Shown here: piece by piece, positions 16,509 through 25,183 of the stretch
Position numbering within the stretch: the stretch's first letter is position 1
Layout of the letters: every line of letters starts with the position of its first letter
Assembly: GCF_031844705.1 (NCBI RefSeq)
Contig: NZ_CP134609.1
Location: forward strand, 5,952,001 to 6,016,000
Direction: 5' to 3'
Length of the DNA: 64,000 nucleotides
Origin: Streptomyces sp. ITFR-16
GTDB lineage: Bacteria > Actinomycetota > Actinomycetes > Streptomycetales > Streptomycetaceae
Notes under the pieces: model-generated
The model's input: only the letters and a program-made list of their open reading frames with translations
Told to the model about the DNA's origin: nothing
Database searches by the model: none
Program-made: the position numbers and the translations under genes

Positions 16509-17557
16509 GTAGCCAAGAGATTCCAGAAGAGAACCTGCCCGCAGAGCAGGACCCCGCGCACGGCGCGGTGGAGGGTACGGACGACCCGTTCGCCGACCCG
16601 GGGCTGCCGGCCCACAAGCCGCGCATCCAGGACATCGACGAACGGGCCGCCAACCGGTCCGAGCGCGCGGTCGCGTTCATGTTCACGCTGTCCATGCTGG
16701 CGACGGTGGGCTTCATCGCCTCCTACGTCATCTTCCCGGTCGACAAGATCGTCTACATCTTCCCGTTCGGCCATGTGAGCGCGCTGAACTTCTCCCTGGG
16801 GCTGACCCTGGGCGTGGCGCTCTTCGCGATCGGCGCGGGCGCCGTCCACTGGGCGCGCACCCTGATGTCCGACGTGGAGGTCGCCGACGAGCGGCACGCG
16901 ATCTCGGCCGAGCCCGAGGTCAAGGCGAAGGTGCTCGCCGACTTCGCGGCAGGTGCCGAGGAGTCCGCGTTCGGCCGGCGCAAGCTGATCCGGAACACCA
17001 TGTTCGGTGCACTGGCCCTGGTGCCGCTCGCCGGTGTGGTCCTGCTGCGCGACCTCGGTCCGCTGCCGGAGAAGAAGCTCCGCTCGACCATGTGGGCCAA
17101 GGGCAAGCAGCTCATCAACATGAACACCAATGAGCCGCTGCGCCCCGAGGACGTCGTCGTCGGTTCGCTGACCTTCGCCATGCCCGAGGGCCTGGAGGAG
17201 GACGCGCACGACTTCCAGACGCAGATCGCCAAGGCCGCCCTGATGATCATCCGCATCGAGCCGGACAACATCAAGGACAAGCGCGAGCGCGAGTGGGCCC
17301 ACGAGGGGATCGTGGCCTTCTCCAAGATCTGCACCCACGTCGGCTGCCCGATCAGCCTGTACGAGCAGCAGACGCACCACGTGCTCTGCCCGTGCCACCA
17401 GTCCACCTTCGACCTCTCCGACGGCGCCCGCGTCATCTTCGGTCCGGCCGGTCACGCTCTTCCGCAGCTGCGGATCGGCGTGAACAGCGAGGGCAACCTC
17501 GAGGCGCTCGGTGACTTCGAAGAGCCCGTCGGTCCTGCATTCTGGGAGCGCGGATGA
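16505..17557 (+). CDS. qcrA: Rieske iron-sulfur subunit of the bcc complex
   Basis: The 350-residue protein has three N-terminal membrane helices (about 55-80, 90-115 and 160-180), typical of actinobacterial QcrA. The Rieske [2Fe-2S] ligands lie in CTHVGC and CPCHQS. It moves electrons from menaquinol to the diheme cytochrome. It overlaps qcrC and qcrB by 4 nt each. Confidence 0.97.
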   Translation: MSSQEIPEENLPAEQDPAHGAVEGTDDPFADPGLPAHKPRIQDIDERAANRSERAVAFMFTLSMLATVGFIASYVIFPVDKIVYIFPFGHVSALNFSLGLTLGVALFAIGAGAVHWARTLMSDVEVADERHAISAEPEVKAKVLADFAAGAEESAFGRRKLIRNTMFGALALVPLAGVVLLRDLGPLPEKKLRSTMWAKGKQLINMNTNEPLRPEDVVVGSLTFAMPEGLEEDAHDFQTQIAKAALMIIRIEPDNIKDKREREWAHEGIVAFSKICTHVGCPISLYEQQTHHVLCPCHQSTFDLSDGARVIFGPAGHALPQLRIGVNSEGNLEALGDFEEPVGPAFWERG

Positions 17558-19179
17558 GTACTGCGACCGATACGAAGCGCAAGGCGCCCGCCGGTGAGCG
17601 GGTGGCCGACTGGGCGGACGGCCGGCTCGGGATCTACTCCCTGGCCAAGGCCAACATGCGCAAGATCTTCCCGGACCACTGGTCCTTCATGCTCGGTGAG
17701 ATCTGCCTCTACAGCTTCATCATCATCATCCTCACGGGTGTGTACCTGACGCTGTTCTTCCACCCGAGCATGAACGAGGTCGTGTACCACGGCCCGTACG
17801 AGCCCATGCAGGGCATCCGGATGTCCGAGGCCTACGCCTCGACGCTGGACATCAGCTTCGACGTCCGCGGCGGTCTGCTGGTCCGCCAGATCCACCACTG
17901 GGCCGCGCTGATCTTCCTGGCCGGCATGTTCGTGCACATGATGCGCGTGTTCTTCACGGGCGCGTTCCGCAAGCCGCGCGAGATCAACTGGCTGTTCGGC
18001 TTCCTGCTGTTCGTCCTCGGCATGTTCACCGGTTTCACCGGTTACTCGCTCCCGGACGACCTGCTCTCGGGTACTGGTGTCCGCTTCACGCAGGGCGCGA
18101 TCCTGTCGACGCCGATCGTGGGCACGTACATCTCGATGTTCCTGTTCGGCGGGGAGTTCCCGGGCGGCGACTTCGTCGCGCGGTTCTACTCGATCCACAT
18201 CCTGCTGCTGCCGGGCATCATGCTCGGACTGCTGGTGGGCCACCTGATCCTGGTCTTCTACCACAAGCACACGCAGTTCGCGGGTCCCGGCCGGACCAAC
18301 AAGAACGTCGTGGGCATGCCGCTGCTGCCGGTGTACATGGCGAAGGCCGGAGGCTTCTTCTTCCTGGTCTTCGGTGTCATCGCCGTCATCGCGGGCATCG
18401 CCTCGATCAACCCGATCTGGGCCATCGGCCCGTACCGCCCGGACCAGGTGTCCACCGGCGCCCAGCCCGACTGGTACATGGGCTTCGCCGAGGGTCTGAT
18501 CCGAGTGATGCCGGGCTGGGAGATCAACCTGTGGGGCCACACCCTGGTCCTCGGTGTGTTCATCCCGCTGGTCCTGTTCGGCGTGATCCTGGGTGCGATC
18601 GCCATGTACCCGTTCATCGAGTCCTGGGTCACCGGGGACAAGCGCGAGCACCACATCCTGGACCGCCCGCGCAACGCCCCGACCCGTACGGCCTTCGGTG
18701 TCGCCTGGATCACGGTCTACTTCATCGGCCTCGTCGGTGGTGGCAACGACCTGTGGGCCACGCACTTCCACCTGTCGCTGAACTCGATCTCGTGGTTCGT
18801 CCGGATCTTCTTCTTCGTGGGACCGGTCCTCGCGTTCATCGTGACGAAGCGGATCTGCCTCGGCCTCCAGCGCCGGGACAAGGAGAAGGTGCTGCACGGA
18901 CGCGAGTCCGGTCTCATCAAGCGCCTGCCGCACGGTGAGTTCGTCGAGGTGCACGAGCCGCTCGCCCCCGCGCAGCTGCACACGCTCACCGCGCACGAGC
19001 AGTACAAGCCGGTCGAGATCGGCCCGACGGTCGACGAGAACGGCGTCCGGCGCAAGGTCTCCCCGGTGGAGAAGCTGCGCGCCAAGCTCAGCAAGGGCTA
19101 CTACGGCGAGAACAACCAGATCGCCAAGCCCACCGCCGAGGAGTACAAGGAGATCACGAGCGGCCACGGCCACCACTGA
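17554..19179 (+). CDS. qcrB: Cytochrome b subunit of the bcc complex
   Basis: The 541-residue cytochrome b holds the quinol sites and the two b hemes, with paired His ligands in RQIHHWAA and SIHILLLPG-type helices. It has the long C-terminal soluble tail (about residues 430-541) typical of actinobacterial QcrB. It is the last gene of ctaE-qcrCAB and is followed by a strong stem-loop. Confidence 0.97.
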   Translation: MSTATDTKRKAPAGERVADWADGRLGIYSLAKANMRKIFPDHWSFMLGEICLYSFIIIILTGVYLTLFFHPSMNEVVYHGPYEPMQGIRMSEAYASTLDISFDVRGGLLVRQIHHWAALIFLAGMFVHMMRVFFTGAFRKPREINWLFGFLLFVLGMFTGFTGYSLPDDLLSGTGVRFTQGAILSTPIVGTYISMFLFGGEFPGGDFVARFYSIHILLLPGIMLGLLVGHLILVFYHKHTQFAGPGRTNKNVVGMPLLPVYMAKAGGFFFLVFGVIAVIAGIASINPIWAIGPYRPDQVSTGAQPDWYMGFAEGLIRVMPGWEINLWGHTLVLGVFIPLVLFGVILGAIAMYPFIESWVTGDKREHHILDRPRNAPTRTAFGVAWITVYFIGLVGGGNDLWATHFHLSLNSISWFVRIFFFVGPVLAFIVTKRICLGLQRRDKEKVLHGRESGLIKRLPHGEFVEVHEPLAPAQLHTLTAHEQYKPVEIGPTVDENGVRRKVSPVEKLRAKLSKGYYGENNQIAKPTAEEYKEITSGHGHH

Positions 19180-19211
19180 TCGCCTGACCGACCCGACTGA
19201 TCGCCACAGCG

Positions 19212-19247
19212 AGAGCCCCGTCCATTCCATCCGATGGACGGGGCTCT
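19212..19247 (+). terminator. Terminator of ctaE-qcrCAB
   Basis: A perfect 14-bp stem (19212-19225 and 19234-19247) with an 8-nt loop follows qcrB by 32 bp. Confidence 0.85.
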
Positions 19248-19315
19248 TCGCTGTCCGTACGGCTCGATAGGGTGGCCCCGATCCCTTTATCGGCTGTGGA
19301 CCCCAGGAGCGGACC

Positions 19316-20380
19316 ATGAACGTTGTGACCCCGGTCGGCGGCGACAGCGTGGCGGCTCGTTCCTGGCCCGGCGTGCTGACCCCCCTGCTGCGCGGCCAGG
19401 ACCTGACGGCCGACGACACCGCCTGGGCGATGGACCGCATCATGAGCGGCGAGGCGACCGACGTGCAGATCGCCGGCTTCGCGGTGGCCCTGCGCGCCAA
19501 GGGCGAGACGGTCACGGAGGTCTCCGGGCTGGTCCGCGCGATGTACGAGCACGCCACGACCATCGAGGTGCCCGGCCGCACGGTCGACATCGTGGGCACC
19601 GGCGGCGACATGGCCAAGACGGTCAACATCTCCACGATGTCCGCGATCGTCGTGGCGGGCACCGGCGCCAAGGTCGTCAAGCACGGCAACCGCGCCTCCT
19701 CGTCGGCCAGCGGCTCGTCCGACGTCCTGGGCAAGCTCGGCGTCAATCTGGACCTGCCGCCGCGCCGTGTCGCCGAGGTCGCGGAGGAGGCGGGCATCAC
19801 CTTCTGCTTCGCGGTGAAGTTCCACCCGGCCCTGCGGCACGCGGCGAAGGCCCGGTCCGAGCTCGGCGCCCCGACCACCTTCAACATCCTGGGGCCGCTC
19901 ACCAACCCGGCCAAGGTCCGCTCCCAGGCGATCGGCGTCGCCGACCTGCGGATGGCGCCCATCGTCGCGGGCGTCCTGGCCGAGCGCGGCAACTCCGCGC
20001 TGGTCTTCCGCGGCGACGACGGCCTGGACGAGCTGACCACCACCGCCACCTCCCGGGTGTGGATCGCCCGGGACGGGGCGGTGCGCGAGGAGGCCTTCGA
20101 CCCGCGCGACGTCGGGCTCGAACTGGTGCCGGTGGAGGCGCTGCGCGGCGCCGACGCCTCGTACAACGCCGATGTGGCCCGCCGGCTGCTGGCCGGCGAG
20201 ACCGGGCCCGTACGGGACGCCGTCCTGCTCAATTCGGCGGCGGCGCTGGTCGCGCTGGAGCCGGGGGAGGGCCCGCTCACCGAGCGGCTCGCCGCCGGGA
20301 TGGCGAAGGCCGCCGAGTCGATCGACTCGGGTGCGGCCGGGCGCGTCCTGGAGAGATGGGTCGAGGCCAGCAACGCGTGA
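19316..20380 (+). CDS. trpD: Anthranilate phosphoribosyltransferase
   Basis: TrpD transfers phosphoribose to anthranilate in tryptophan synthesis. The 354-residue enzyme has the PRPP loop DIVGTGGD, the NISTMSA helix, KHGNRASSS and the ILGPLTNPA motif. ATG follows GGAGC by 5 nt. It stands alone here, far from the TrpE-TrpG fusion at 45-47 kb, so the trp pathway is dispersed. Confidence 0.96.
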   Translation: MNVVTPVGGDSVAARSWPGVLTPLLRGQDLTADDTAWAMDRIMSGEATDVQIAGFAVALRAKGETVTEVSGLVRAMYEHATTIEVPGRTVDIVGTGGDMAKTVNISTMSAIVVAGTGAKVVKHGNRASSSASGSSDVLGKLGVNLDLPPRRVAEVAEEAGITFCFAVKFHPALRHAAKARSELGAPTTFNILGPLTNPAKVRSQAIGVADLRMAPIVAGVLAERGNSALVFRGDDGLDELTTTATSRVWIARDGAVREEAFDPRDVGLELVPVEALRGADASYNADVARRLLAGETGPVRDAVLLNSAAALVALEPGEGPLTERLAAGMAKAAESIDSGAAGRVLERWVEASNA

Positions 20381-20399
20381 GCGCACGGATGTGAGGCAG

Positions 20400-20428
20400 G
20401 GCGCAGTCCAGATCATGGACTGCGCCTT
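20400..20428 (+). terminator. Terminator of trpD
   Basis: An 11-bp stem (20400-20410 and 20416-20426) with a 5-nt loop and a short TT end follows trpD by 19 bp and precedes the SAM-IV leader. Confidence 0.75.
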
Positions 20429-20462
20429 GCGCGTTCCCGTAGGTATGGCAAGATGCTGCGCA

Positions 20463-20580
20463 GGTCATGAGTGACAGCGACTACGGCCCCGGCCCGCTGT
20501 CCGGCAACCCTCCGTCCGTGGCGGGGTGCCCCGGGTGAAGACCAGGCCGTAGGCAGCGAGGTCTGCGGCAAGCGCGGACC
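20463..20580 (+). ncRNA. SAM-IV riboswitch
   Basis: The leader matches the SAM-IV family of actinomycetes. GGTCATGAGTG opens P1, which closes with GGTGAAGACC at 20534-20543. Between them lie the conserved GGCAACCCTCC and GGGGTGCCCCGG blocks, followed by the downstream pseudoknot hairpin ending in GCAAGCGCGGACC. It senses S-adenosylmethionine and should lower expression of the aminotransferase gene when SAM is abundant. Confidence 0.92.
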
Positions 20581-20669
20581 CCTCGACATCGTGAGATGTC
20601 CACCCGTGGGGTCCTGGTCCTCAGGGAGCCTCTTGTGAGCAAGCGAATGCGATAGGGCTTTTCGGCCCT
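20576..20669 (+). promoter_or_regulatory. Expression platform of the SAM-IV riboswitch
   Basis: GGACCCC (20576-20582), which includes the 3' end of the aptamer, can pair with GGGGTCC (20608-20614). This encloses a GACATC/GATGTC hairpin (20585-20600). A second hairpin, AGGGC/GCCCT (20654-20669), follows. The first pairing competes with the aptamer's last helix, the geometry expected of a switch. The rest of the gap to 20755 holds a GCAGGC/GCCTGC hairpin (20714-20736) and the GGGAG ribosome-binding site. Confidence 0.5.
20635..20655 (+). CDS. Possible six-codon upstream reading frame
   Basis: GTG AGC AAG CGA ATG CGA TAG is preceded by AGGGAG at a suitable distance. It would encode only six residues between the riboswitch and the aminotransferase gene. 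It may be chance; if translated it could couple ribosome position to the hairpin that starts at 20654. Confidence 0.25.
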   Translation: MSKRMR

Positions 20670-20755
20670 TCTCCGCGCACCTTCTTTTCTTCCTTCCGTG
20701 CTGCCGCGTCTCCGCAGGCACGCGGAATTCGCCTGCCTGTATACGGGAGTTCGCC

Positions 20756-22174
20756 ATGTCTGTCTTCACCGCTGCCGCCGACCAGTCACTTTGTTCCCCG
20801 CTGCCCGTTCTGGGCGGAGACGTCACGGTCCCGCTGGTCACCGGCGGTGAGGTCACCTACGCGGCGCTCGACTACGCGGCGAGCGCCCCGGCCCTCCAGC
20901 GGGTGTGGGACGACGTGGCCGCGTACGCCCCCTACTACGGCAGCGTCCACCGCGGGGCCGGCTACCTCTCCCAGCTCTCCACTGACCTCTTCGAGAGCAG
21001 CCGGGTGACGGTCGCGGAGTTCCTCGGCTGCCGCGCCGACGACCAGGTCGTCTTCACCCGCTCCACCACCGACTCGCTCAACCTGCTGGCCGCCGCGCTG
21101 CCCGCCGACTGCGAGGTGTTCGTCTTCGAGACCGAGCACCACGCCTCGCTGCTGCCCTGGCGCGACGCCCGGGTGACCTACCTCAACGCCCCGCGCACCC
21201 CGGCCCAGGCCGTCGCCACCCTGGAGCGCGCCCTCGCCGACCGCGAACCTTCCCCGAGCTCTCGGCTTCGTTCGAGCAGGGGAGGCCCCATTGGCCCCGC
21301 GCTGGTCTGCGTCACCGGCGCCTCCAACGTCACCGGCGAGCTGTGGCCCGTCAAGGAACTCGCCGCCGCCGCCCACGCCCACGGCGCCCGCATCGTCCTG
21401 GACGCCGCCCAGCTCGCCCCGCACCACCCCGTCGACATCGCGGAGCTGGACGTCGACTGGGTCGCCTTCTCCGGACACAAGCTGTACGCGCCCTTCGGCT
21501 CGGGCGTCCTCGCCGGCCGCTCCGACTGGCTGACCGCCGCCGAGCCCTACCTGGCCGGCGGCGGCGCCTCCCGCAAGGTCGCCCGGCGCGCCGACGGCGG
21601 GGTGGACGTCGAATGGCACACCACCGCCGCCCGCCACGAGGCCGGCTCGCCCAACGTCATCGGCGTCTACTCCATCGCCGCCGCCTGCAAGGCGCTCACC
21701 GAGGCCGGCTACGACTCCCTGGTCGCCCGTGAGCAGCACCTGGTCGCGCAGGTCCGCGCCGGGCTCGCCGAGGTCCCCGAGGTCAAGGTGCTCTCGCTGT
21801 TCGGCGACGACGCGCCCCGGGTCGGCGTCATCTCCTTCGTGGTGGAGGGCTGGAACAGCTCCCACTTCGCCGCCGCCCTCTCCGCCGAGTACGGCATCGG
21901 GGTGCGCGACGGCCTCTTCTGCGCCCACCCGCTCGTGCGCACCCTGCTCGGCAGCGACCCGCAGGACGTCGGCGAGTGCGGCGCGCCCGAGGCCGAGCCG
22001 GGCGAGCGGTCCCTGAACGCGATCCGGGTCAGCTTCGGCGCCGGCACCCCGGACGAGCACATCGAGCGCTTCCTGCGGGCGGTCAAGGAGCTGGTGAGCG
22101 AGGGCGCCCAGTGGAAGTACCGCACCGAGGGCGGCCGTTGTGTCCCGGACCGGGGCGAGGCCGCTCAGGTCTGA
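20756..22174 (+). CDS. Class V aminotransferase (cysteine desulfurase-like), SAM-IV controlled
   Basis: The 472-residue protein is a fold-type I PLP enzyme of the class V family. The PLP lysine is in FSGHKLYAPFGSG, the PLP Asp in LDAAQLAPHH, and a conserved Cys lies in RDGLFCAHP. ATG follows GGGAG by 6 nt. A SAM-IV riboswitch in its leader ties it to sulfur or methionine metabolism, though the substrate is not evident. Residues about 165-178 are encoded by an in-frame copy of a short palindromic repeat, and the reading frame is intact across it. Confidence 0.9.
   Translation: MSVFTAAADQSLCSPLPVLGGDVTVPLVTGGEVTYAALDYAASAPALQRVWDDVAAYAPYYGSVHRGAGYLSQLSTDLFESSRVTVAEFLGCRADDQVVFTRSTTDSLNLLAAALPADCEVFVFETEHHASLLPWRDARVTYLNAPRTPAQAVATLERALADREPSPSSRLRSSRGGPIGPALVCVTGASNVTGELWPVKELAAAAHAHGARIVLDAAQLAPHHPVDIAELDVDWVAFSGHKLYAPFGSGVLAGRSDWLTAAEPYLAGGGASRKVARRADGGVDVEWHTTAARHEAGSPNVIGVYSIAAACKALTEAGYDSLVAREQHLVAQVRAGLAEVPEVKVLSLFGDDAPRVGVISFVVEGWNSSHFAAALSAEYGIGVRDGLFCAHPLVRTLLGSDPQDVGECGAPEAEPGERSLNAIRVSFGAGTPDEHIERFLRAVKELVSEGAQWKYRTEGGRCVPDRGEAAQV
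21248..21290 (+). repeat. Short dispersed palindromic repeat inserted in frame in a CDS
   Basis: The segment begins CCTTCCCCGAGCTC and ends GAGCAGGGGAGGCCCCA, forming an imperfect hairpin. I recognise this type as a dispersed intergenic repeat of Streptomyces genomes. Here it lies inside the aminotransferase gene and adds a Ser/Arg-rich loop (PSPSSRLRSSRGG) foreign to the family. Confidence 0.65.
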
Positions 22175-22179
22175 CAGGT

Positions 22180-22235
22180 ACAACGCGGTCGGCGCGGGTC
22201 CGGGCAGCTGCCCGGACCCGCGCCGACCGCGTTGT
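22180..22235. terminator. 56-bp perfect palindrome between convergent genes
   Basis: Positions 22180-22207 are the exact reverse complement of 22208-22235, with no unpaired centre. It lies between the aminotransferase gene and the convergent Lrp-like gene and is best read as a bidirectional terminator. Confidence 0.85.
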
Positions 22236-22242
22236 CACGTGC

Positions 22243-22524
22243 CTAGCCGTCGAGGCCGATGGCGAAGGCGGCTTCCAGGTCGTGCTGCGAGTACGTACGG
22301 AACGCCACGTGTGTGTCGGTGCCCTCGACACCGGGGATCTTGCTGATCCGGCCGGGGATGACCTCGGCGAGGTCGTCGTGCTTGGCCACCCGGACCATGG
22401 CGATCAGGTCGTAGGTACCGGTGACCGAGAAGACCTCGCTGACGCTGTCCAGCGCGGCGATGGCCTCGGCGATCTCGGGAATCCGGTCCACGCTGGTTTT
22501 GATGAGCACGATCGCGGTGATCAC
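22243..22524 (-). CDS. Stand-alone Lrp/AsnC ligand-binding (RAM) domain protein
   Basis: The 93-residue protein is the alpha/beta RAM domain of Lrp/AsnC regulators without the DNA-binding helix-turn-helix. Typical strands are MITAIVLIKT and GTYDLIAMVRV. Such proteins bind amino acids and may pair with full-length regulators. GTG overlaps the rhomboid stop by 4 nt, so the two genes are co-translated. Confidence 0.88.
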   Translation of the reverse strand: MITAIVLIKTSVDRIPEIAEAIAALDSVSEVFSVTGTYDLIAMVRVAKHDDLAEVIPGRISKIPGVEGTDTHVAFRTYSQHDLEAAFAIGLDG

Positions 22525-23258
22525 GGCTGGCTTTCTCCCTCGGTGGCCGTGGCTGGAGACTTCACTCTAGCGTCACGCCGATAGCGTCCCCAGGCGTAGA
22601 GGAAGCCGGTGGCGAAGCCGACGACATGGGCGAGGTAGGCCACTCCGGGGCCGCTGCCGGCGCCCTCGGCGGCCAGCCACTGGAGCACGAACCAGAAGAT
22701 CAGCACGATCCACGCGGGGAAGCGCAGCGGCAGGAACAGCAGGAACGGGAACAGGCTGGTGACCCGGGCCCTCGGGAAGAGGTAGAGGAACGCCCCGAGC
22801 ACCGCCGAGATCGCCCCCGACGCGCCGACGAGCGTCTGGTCGGAGGTGGCGTGCGCGGCCGCGTAGGCGAGCAGGGCGAGATAGCCGCAGCCGAGGTAGA
22901 AGAAGGCGAACTCGGTGTGGCCCATCCGCTCCTCGGCCATCGCGCCGAACACGTAGAGGAACAGGATGTTGCCGAGCAGGTGCAGCCAGCTGCCGTGCAC
23001 GAACAGGGCGGTCAGCGGGGTGAGCACGGCGTGCGCGGAGCCGTCCCACAGTTCGCTCGGGATCACGCCCCAGCGTTCGAAGTACCCGGCCTGGGCGGCG
23101 AGCAGCGCGTCGGCGGTGCCGTAGACCGGGTTGAATCCGGACAGCGGGCTGATCAGGAAGATCACGCAGCACAGGGCGATGAGCGCATACGTCACCGGCG
23201 GTCCGCCCGAGGTCGCCGCGCGCAGGAGCCTGCCGGCCGCAGTCCGCCGATCGATCAT
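22521..23258 (-). CDS. Rhomboid-family intramembrane serine protease
   Basis: The 245-residue protein has six hydrophobic helices. The catalytic Ser is in GASGAISAVLG (Ser147) and the His in AHVVGFATGF (His211). HGSWLHLLGNILFLYVFG is the typical helix-2 motif. It cleaves membrane proteins within the bilayer. ATG 23258 is chosen where family similarity begins; no clear ribosome-binding site precedes it, so a leaderless mRNA is possible. Confidence 0.92.
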   Translation of the reverse strand: MIDRRTAAGRLLRAATSGGPPVTYALIALCCVIFLISPLSGFNPVYGTADALLAAQAGYFERWGVIPSELWDGSAHAVLTPLTALFVHGSWLHLLGNILFLYVFGAMAEERMGHTEFAFFYLGCGYLALLAYAAAHATSDQTLVGASGAISAVLGAFLYLFPRARVTSLFPFLLFLPLRFPAWIVLIFWFVLQWLAAEGAGSGPGVAYLAHVVGFATGFLYAWGRYRRDARVKSPATATEGESQP

Positions 23259-23427
23259 GAACAGAGCATGACGCAAGCGGAGGGAACGGGACAGACCGCC
23301 TCGCCGTGCCGCCCGAACGCACCGAGGCCGTAGGGTGACGACAGGACATCCGCAGTTCGACGGCGCACCGCGAGATCCTTGCCCGGCAGCTCGACAGCTC
23401 GACAGCCCGACGAAAGAGGACGCAACG

Positions 23428-23670
23428 ATGACGACGGTTCCCCAGCCGACCGACGGGACCCGCTGGCGCTGCACGCTCTGCGGAAATCTGACCCGTTTCG
23501 ATGTGACGCGCTCGTCCAAGGTCGTCGAGTACGTCCATCTCGACCTGGCCGGGGAGTCCAGCATCGAGGAACGCGAGGTCGTCAGTGAGACCATCGAGTC
23601 GGTGCGCTGTCGTTGGTGCAACGCGGTGGACCAGATCGAACTAGTCGACAGGCCGGGTGCCGACTCCTGA
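23428..23670 (+). CDS. Small zinc-ribbon protein
   Basis: The 80-residue protein has two CxxC pairs, CTLCGN and CRWCN, separated by about 40 residues, so it should bind one zinc. It has no other domain. ATG follows AAAGAGGA. It is 34 bp upstream of the NYN-domain gene and likely co-transcribed. The function is unknown; RNA or protein binding are both possible. Confidence 0.8.
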   Translation: MTTVPQPTDGTRWRCTLCGNLTRFDVTRSSKVVEYVHLDLAGESSIEEREVVSETIESVRCRWCNAVDQIELVDRPGADS

Positions 23671-23704
23671 CGGGGCCGTGCGGACAGACAACATGAGGTG
23701 ACGG

Positions 23705-25069
23705 ATGGTGGAGCAGCCCGAAGGCGGCGCCGCGTCGGCCGGTGCGGCCGACGACGCCGTGGAGGTGCTCGACCGCCCGCTGCCCGAAGGTGTGCGGCGC
23801 CGGGTCGTCGCGCTGGTCTCGGACGCGTTCGGCGGTCTCACGGTCAGCGAACTCCCGGCACAGCTCAGACAGTACGCCCGCTTCACCCCGACCCGGCGCG
23901 CCAAGTTCGCCGGGAACGCGATGGCGGCCGCGCTGGAGGGCGACGCGCCCTTCCGCCGGCGCATCGGTGAACGGCTCAAGGAGGCCCAGCCGGAGCTGGC
24001 GGGCGCCCTGGAGGCCGGTTCGCCGCCCGCCGCCGCGGATCCCGTGGACGTGGCCGCCGCGGCCTATGTGCTGCGCCCGGCCGGCTGGGTGAAGCTGGTC
24101 GCCGCCGCCGGCGAGGAGGCCCAGCGGGCCGACGCCGAGCGCGCCGACGAGGAGAGCCGGCGCGAGCTGGAGCGCCTGCGCGAGGAGCTGGCGCAGGCGC
24201 GCGCCCAGACGAAGAGCGAGACGGAACGGCTGCGCGCCGAGCTGGATGCGGCCCGCAAGGAGGCCGACTCCCTCCAGCGCAAACTGCGCAGCGCGGCCAA
24301 CGAGGTCAAGCGCGGCGAGGCGGCGCTGCGCCGGGGCAGGGCCGAGAGCGACGCCGTACGGGCCGAGGCGGCCGCCCAGGTGTCCGCGGCCGAGAGCGAG
24401 ACCCGGCGGCTGCGGGCGCGGCTCGGTGAGGCCGAGGCGGCCGTGGAGGCGGGCCGCAGGGCCGCCAGGGAGGGACGCTCGGTCGAGGACATGCGGCTGC
24501 GGCTGCTGCTCGACACGGTGCTGGACGCGGCGGCCGGGCTGCGGCGCGAACTGGCGCTGCCGCCCTCCTCGATGCGCCCCGCCGACAGCGTGGACGCGGT
24601 CGAGCCGGGCCGGATGTCTCCCAAGGACATCGCGGCCAGGGCCCTTTCGGAGACCGACCCGGCGCTGCTGGACCAGCTGCTGGCGCTGCCGCAGGCCCAC
24701 ATGATCGTGGACGGCTACAACGTCACCAAGACCGGCTATCCCCAGATGCCGCTGGAGAAGCAGCGGTTGAGGCTGCTGGGCGGTCTGGCGATGCTGGCGG
24801 CCCAGACGGGCGCCGAGATGACCTGTGTCTTCGACGGGGCCGAGCTGGCCGCGCCGGTGCTGCTCGCGCCGCCGCGCGGGGTGCGGGTGCTGTTCAGCAA
24901 GCCGGGGGTCACGGCCGACGAGCTCATCCGCCAACTCGCGCGCGCCGAACCGTCCGGACGGCCCGTGGTGGTGGTCTCCACCGACCGCGAGGTGGCCGAC
25001 GGGGTGGCGAAGGCGGGGGCCAGGCCCGTTGCGTCCGTCTTGCTCCTGAAGCGGCTTTCGCGCGTCTAG
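23705..25069 (+). CDS. NYN (YacP-like) domain predicted RNase with long coiled coil
   Basis: In this 454-residue protein residues about 1-130 form an Ala-rich helical region, 135-265 a charged coiled coil, and 330-454 a NYN/PIN-like nuclease domain. The domain has the metal-binding Asp in MIVDGYNVTKTGYP and a second acidic cluster in VVVVSTDREVADGV. YacP-type NYN proteins process rRNA or mRNA. The upstream zinc-ribbon gene may supply a partner. Whether it cleaves RNA is inference from the fold. Confidence 0.85.
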   Translation: MVEQPEGGAASAGAADDAVEVLDRPLPEGVRRRVVALVSDAFGGLTVSELPAQLRQYARFTPTRRAKFAGNAMAAALEGDAPFRRRIGERLKEAQPELAGALEAGSPPAAADPVDVAAAAYVLRPAGWVKLVAAAGEEAQRADAERADEESRRELERLREELAQARAQTKSETERLRAELDAARKEADSLQRKLRSAANEVKRGEAALRRGRAESDAVRAEAAAQVSAAESETRRLRARLGEAEAAVEAGRRAAREGRSVEDMRLRLLLDTVLDAAAGLRRELALPPSSMRPADSVDAVEPGRMSPKDIAARALSETDPALLDQLLALPQAHMIVDGYNVTKTGYPQMPLEKQRLRLLGGLAMLAAQTGAEMTCVFDGAELAAPVLLAPPRGVRVLFSKPGVTADELIRQLARAEPSGRPVVVVSTDREVADGVAKAGARPVASVLLLKRLSRV

Positions 25070-25077
25070 TGCGGCTT

Positions 25078-25122
25078 GCGGTGACTTGCCGGATATCACG
25101 GAACGGACCGTCAAGTCACCGC
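25078..25122 (+). terminator. Possible terminator of the NYN gene
   Basis: GCGGTGACTTG (25078-25088) and its exact complement (25112-25122) form an 11-bp stem with a 23-nt loop just after the stop codon. Confidence 0.5.
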
Positions 25123-25183
25123 TACACCCTGTGTGATGTGGGCAAAGAAGTGCCTCGTGTGACGAGATTTTTCCCGTGAGGAT

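Noticed and set aside
17452..20373. A 970-codon minus-strand frame across qcrB and trpD
   Set aside because: It crosses two certain genes and a terminator and reads as low-complexity charged sequence.
20756..22174. Second housekeeping IscS
   Set aside because: It has the class V fold but not the typical SSGSSC persulfide loop seen in the 8.2-kb gene, so I only call it desulfurase-like.
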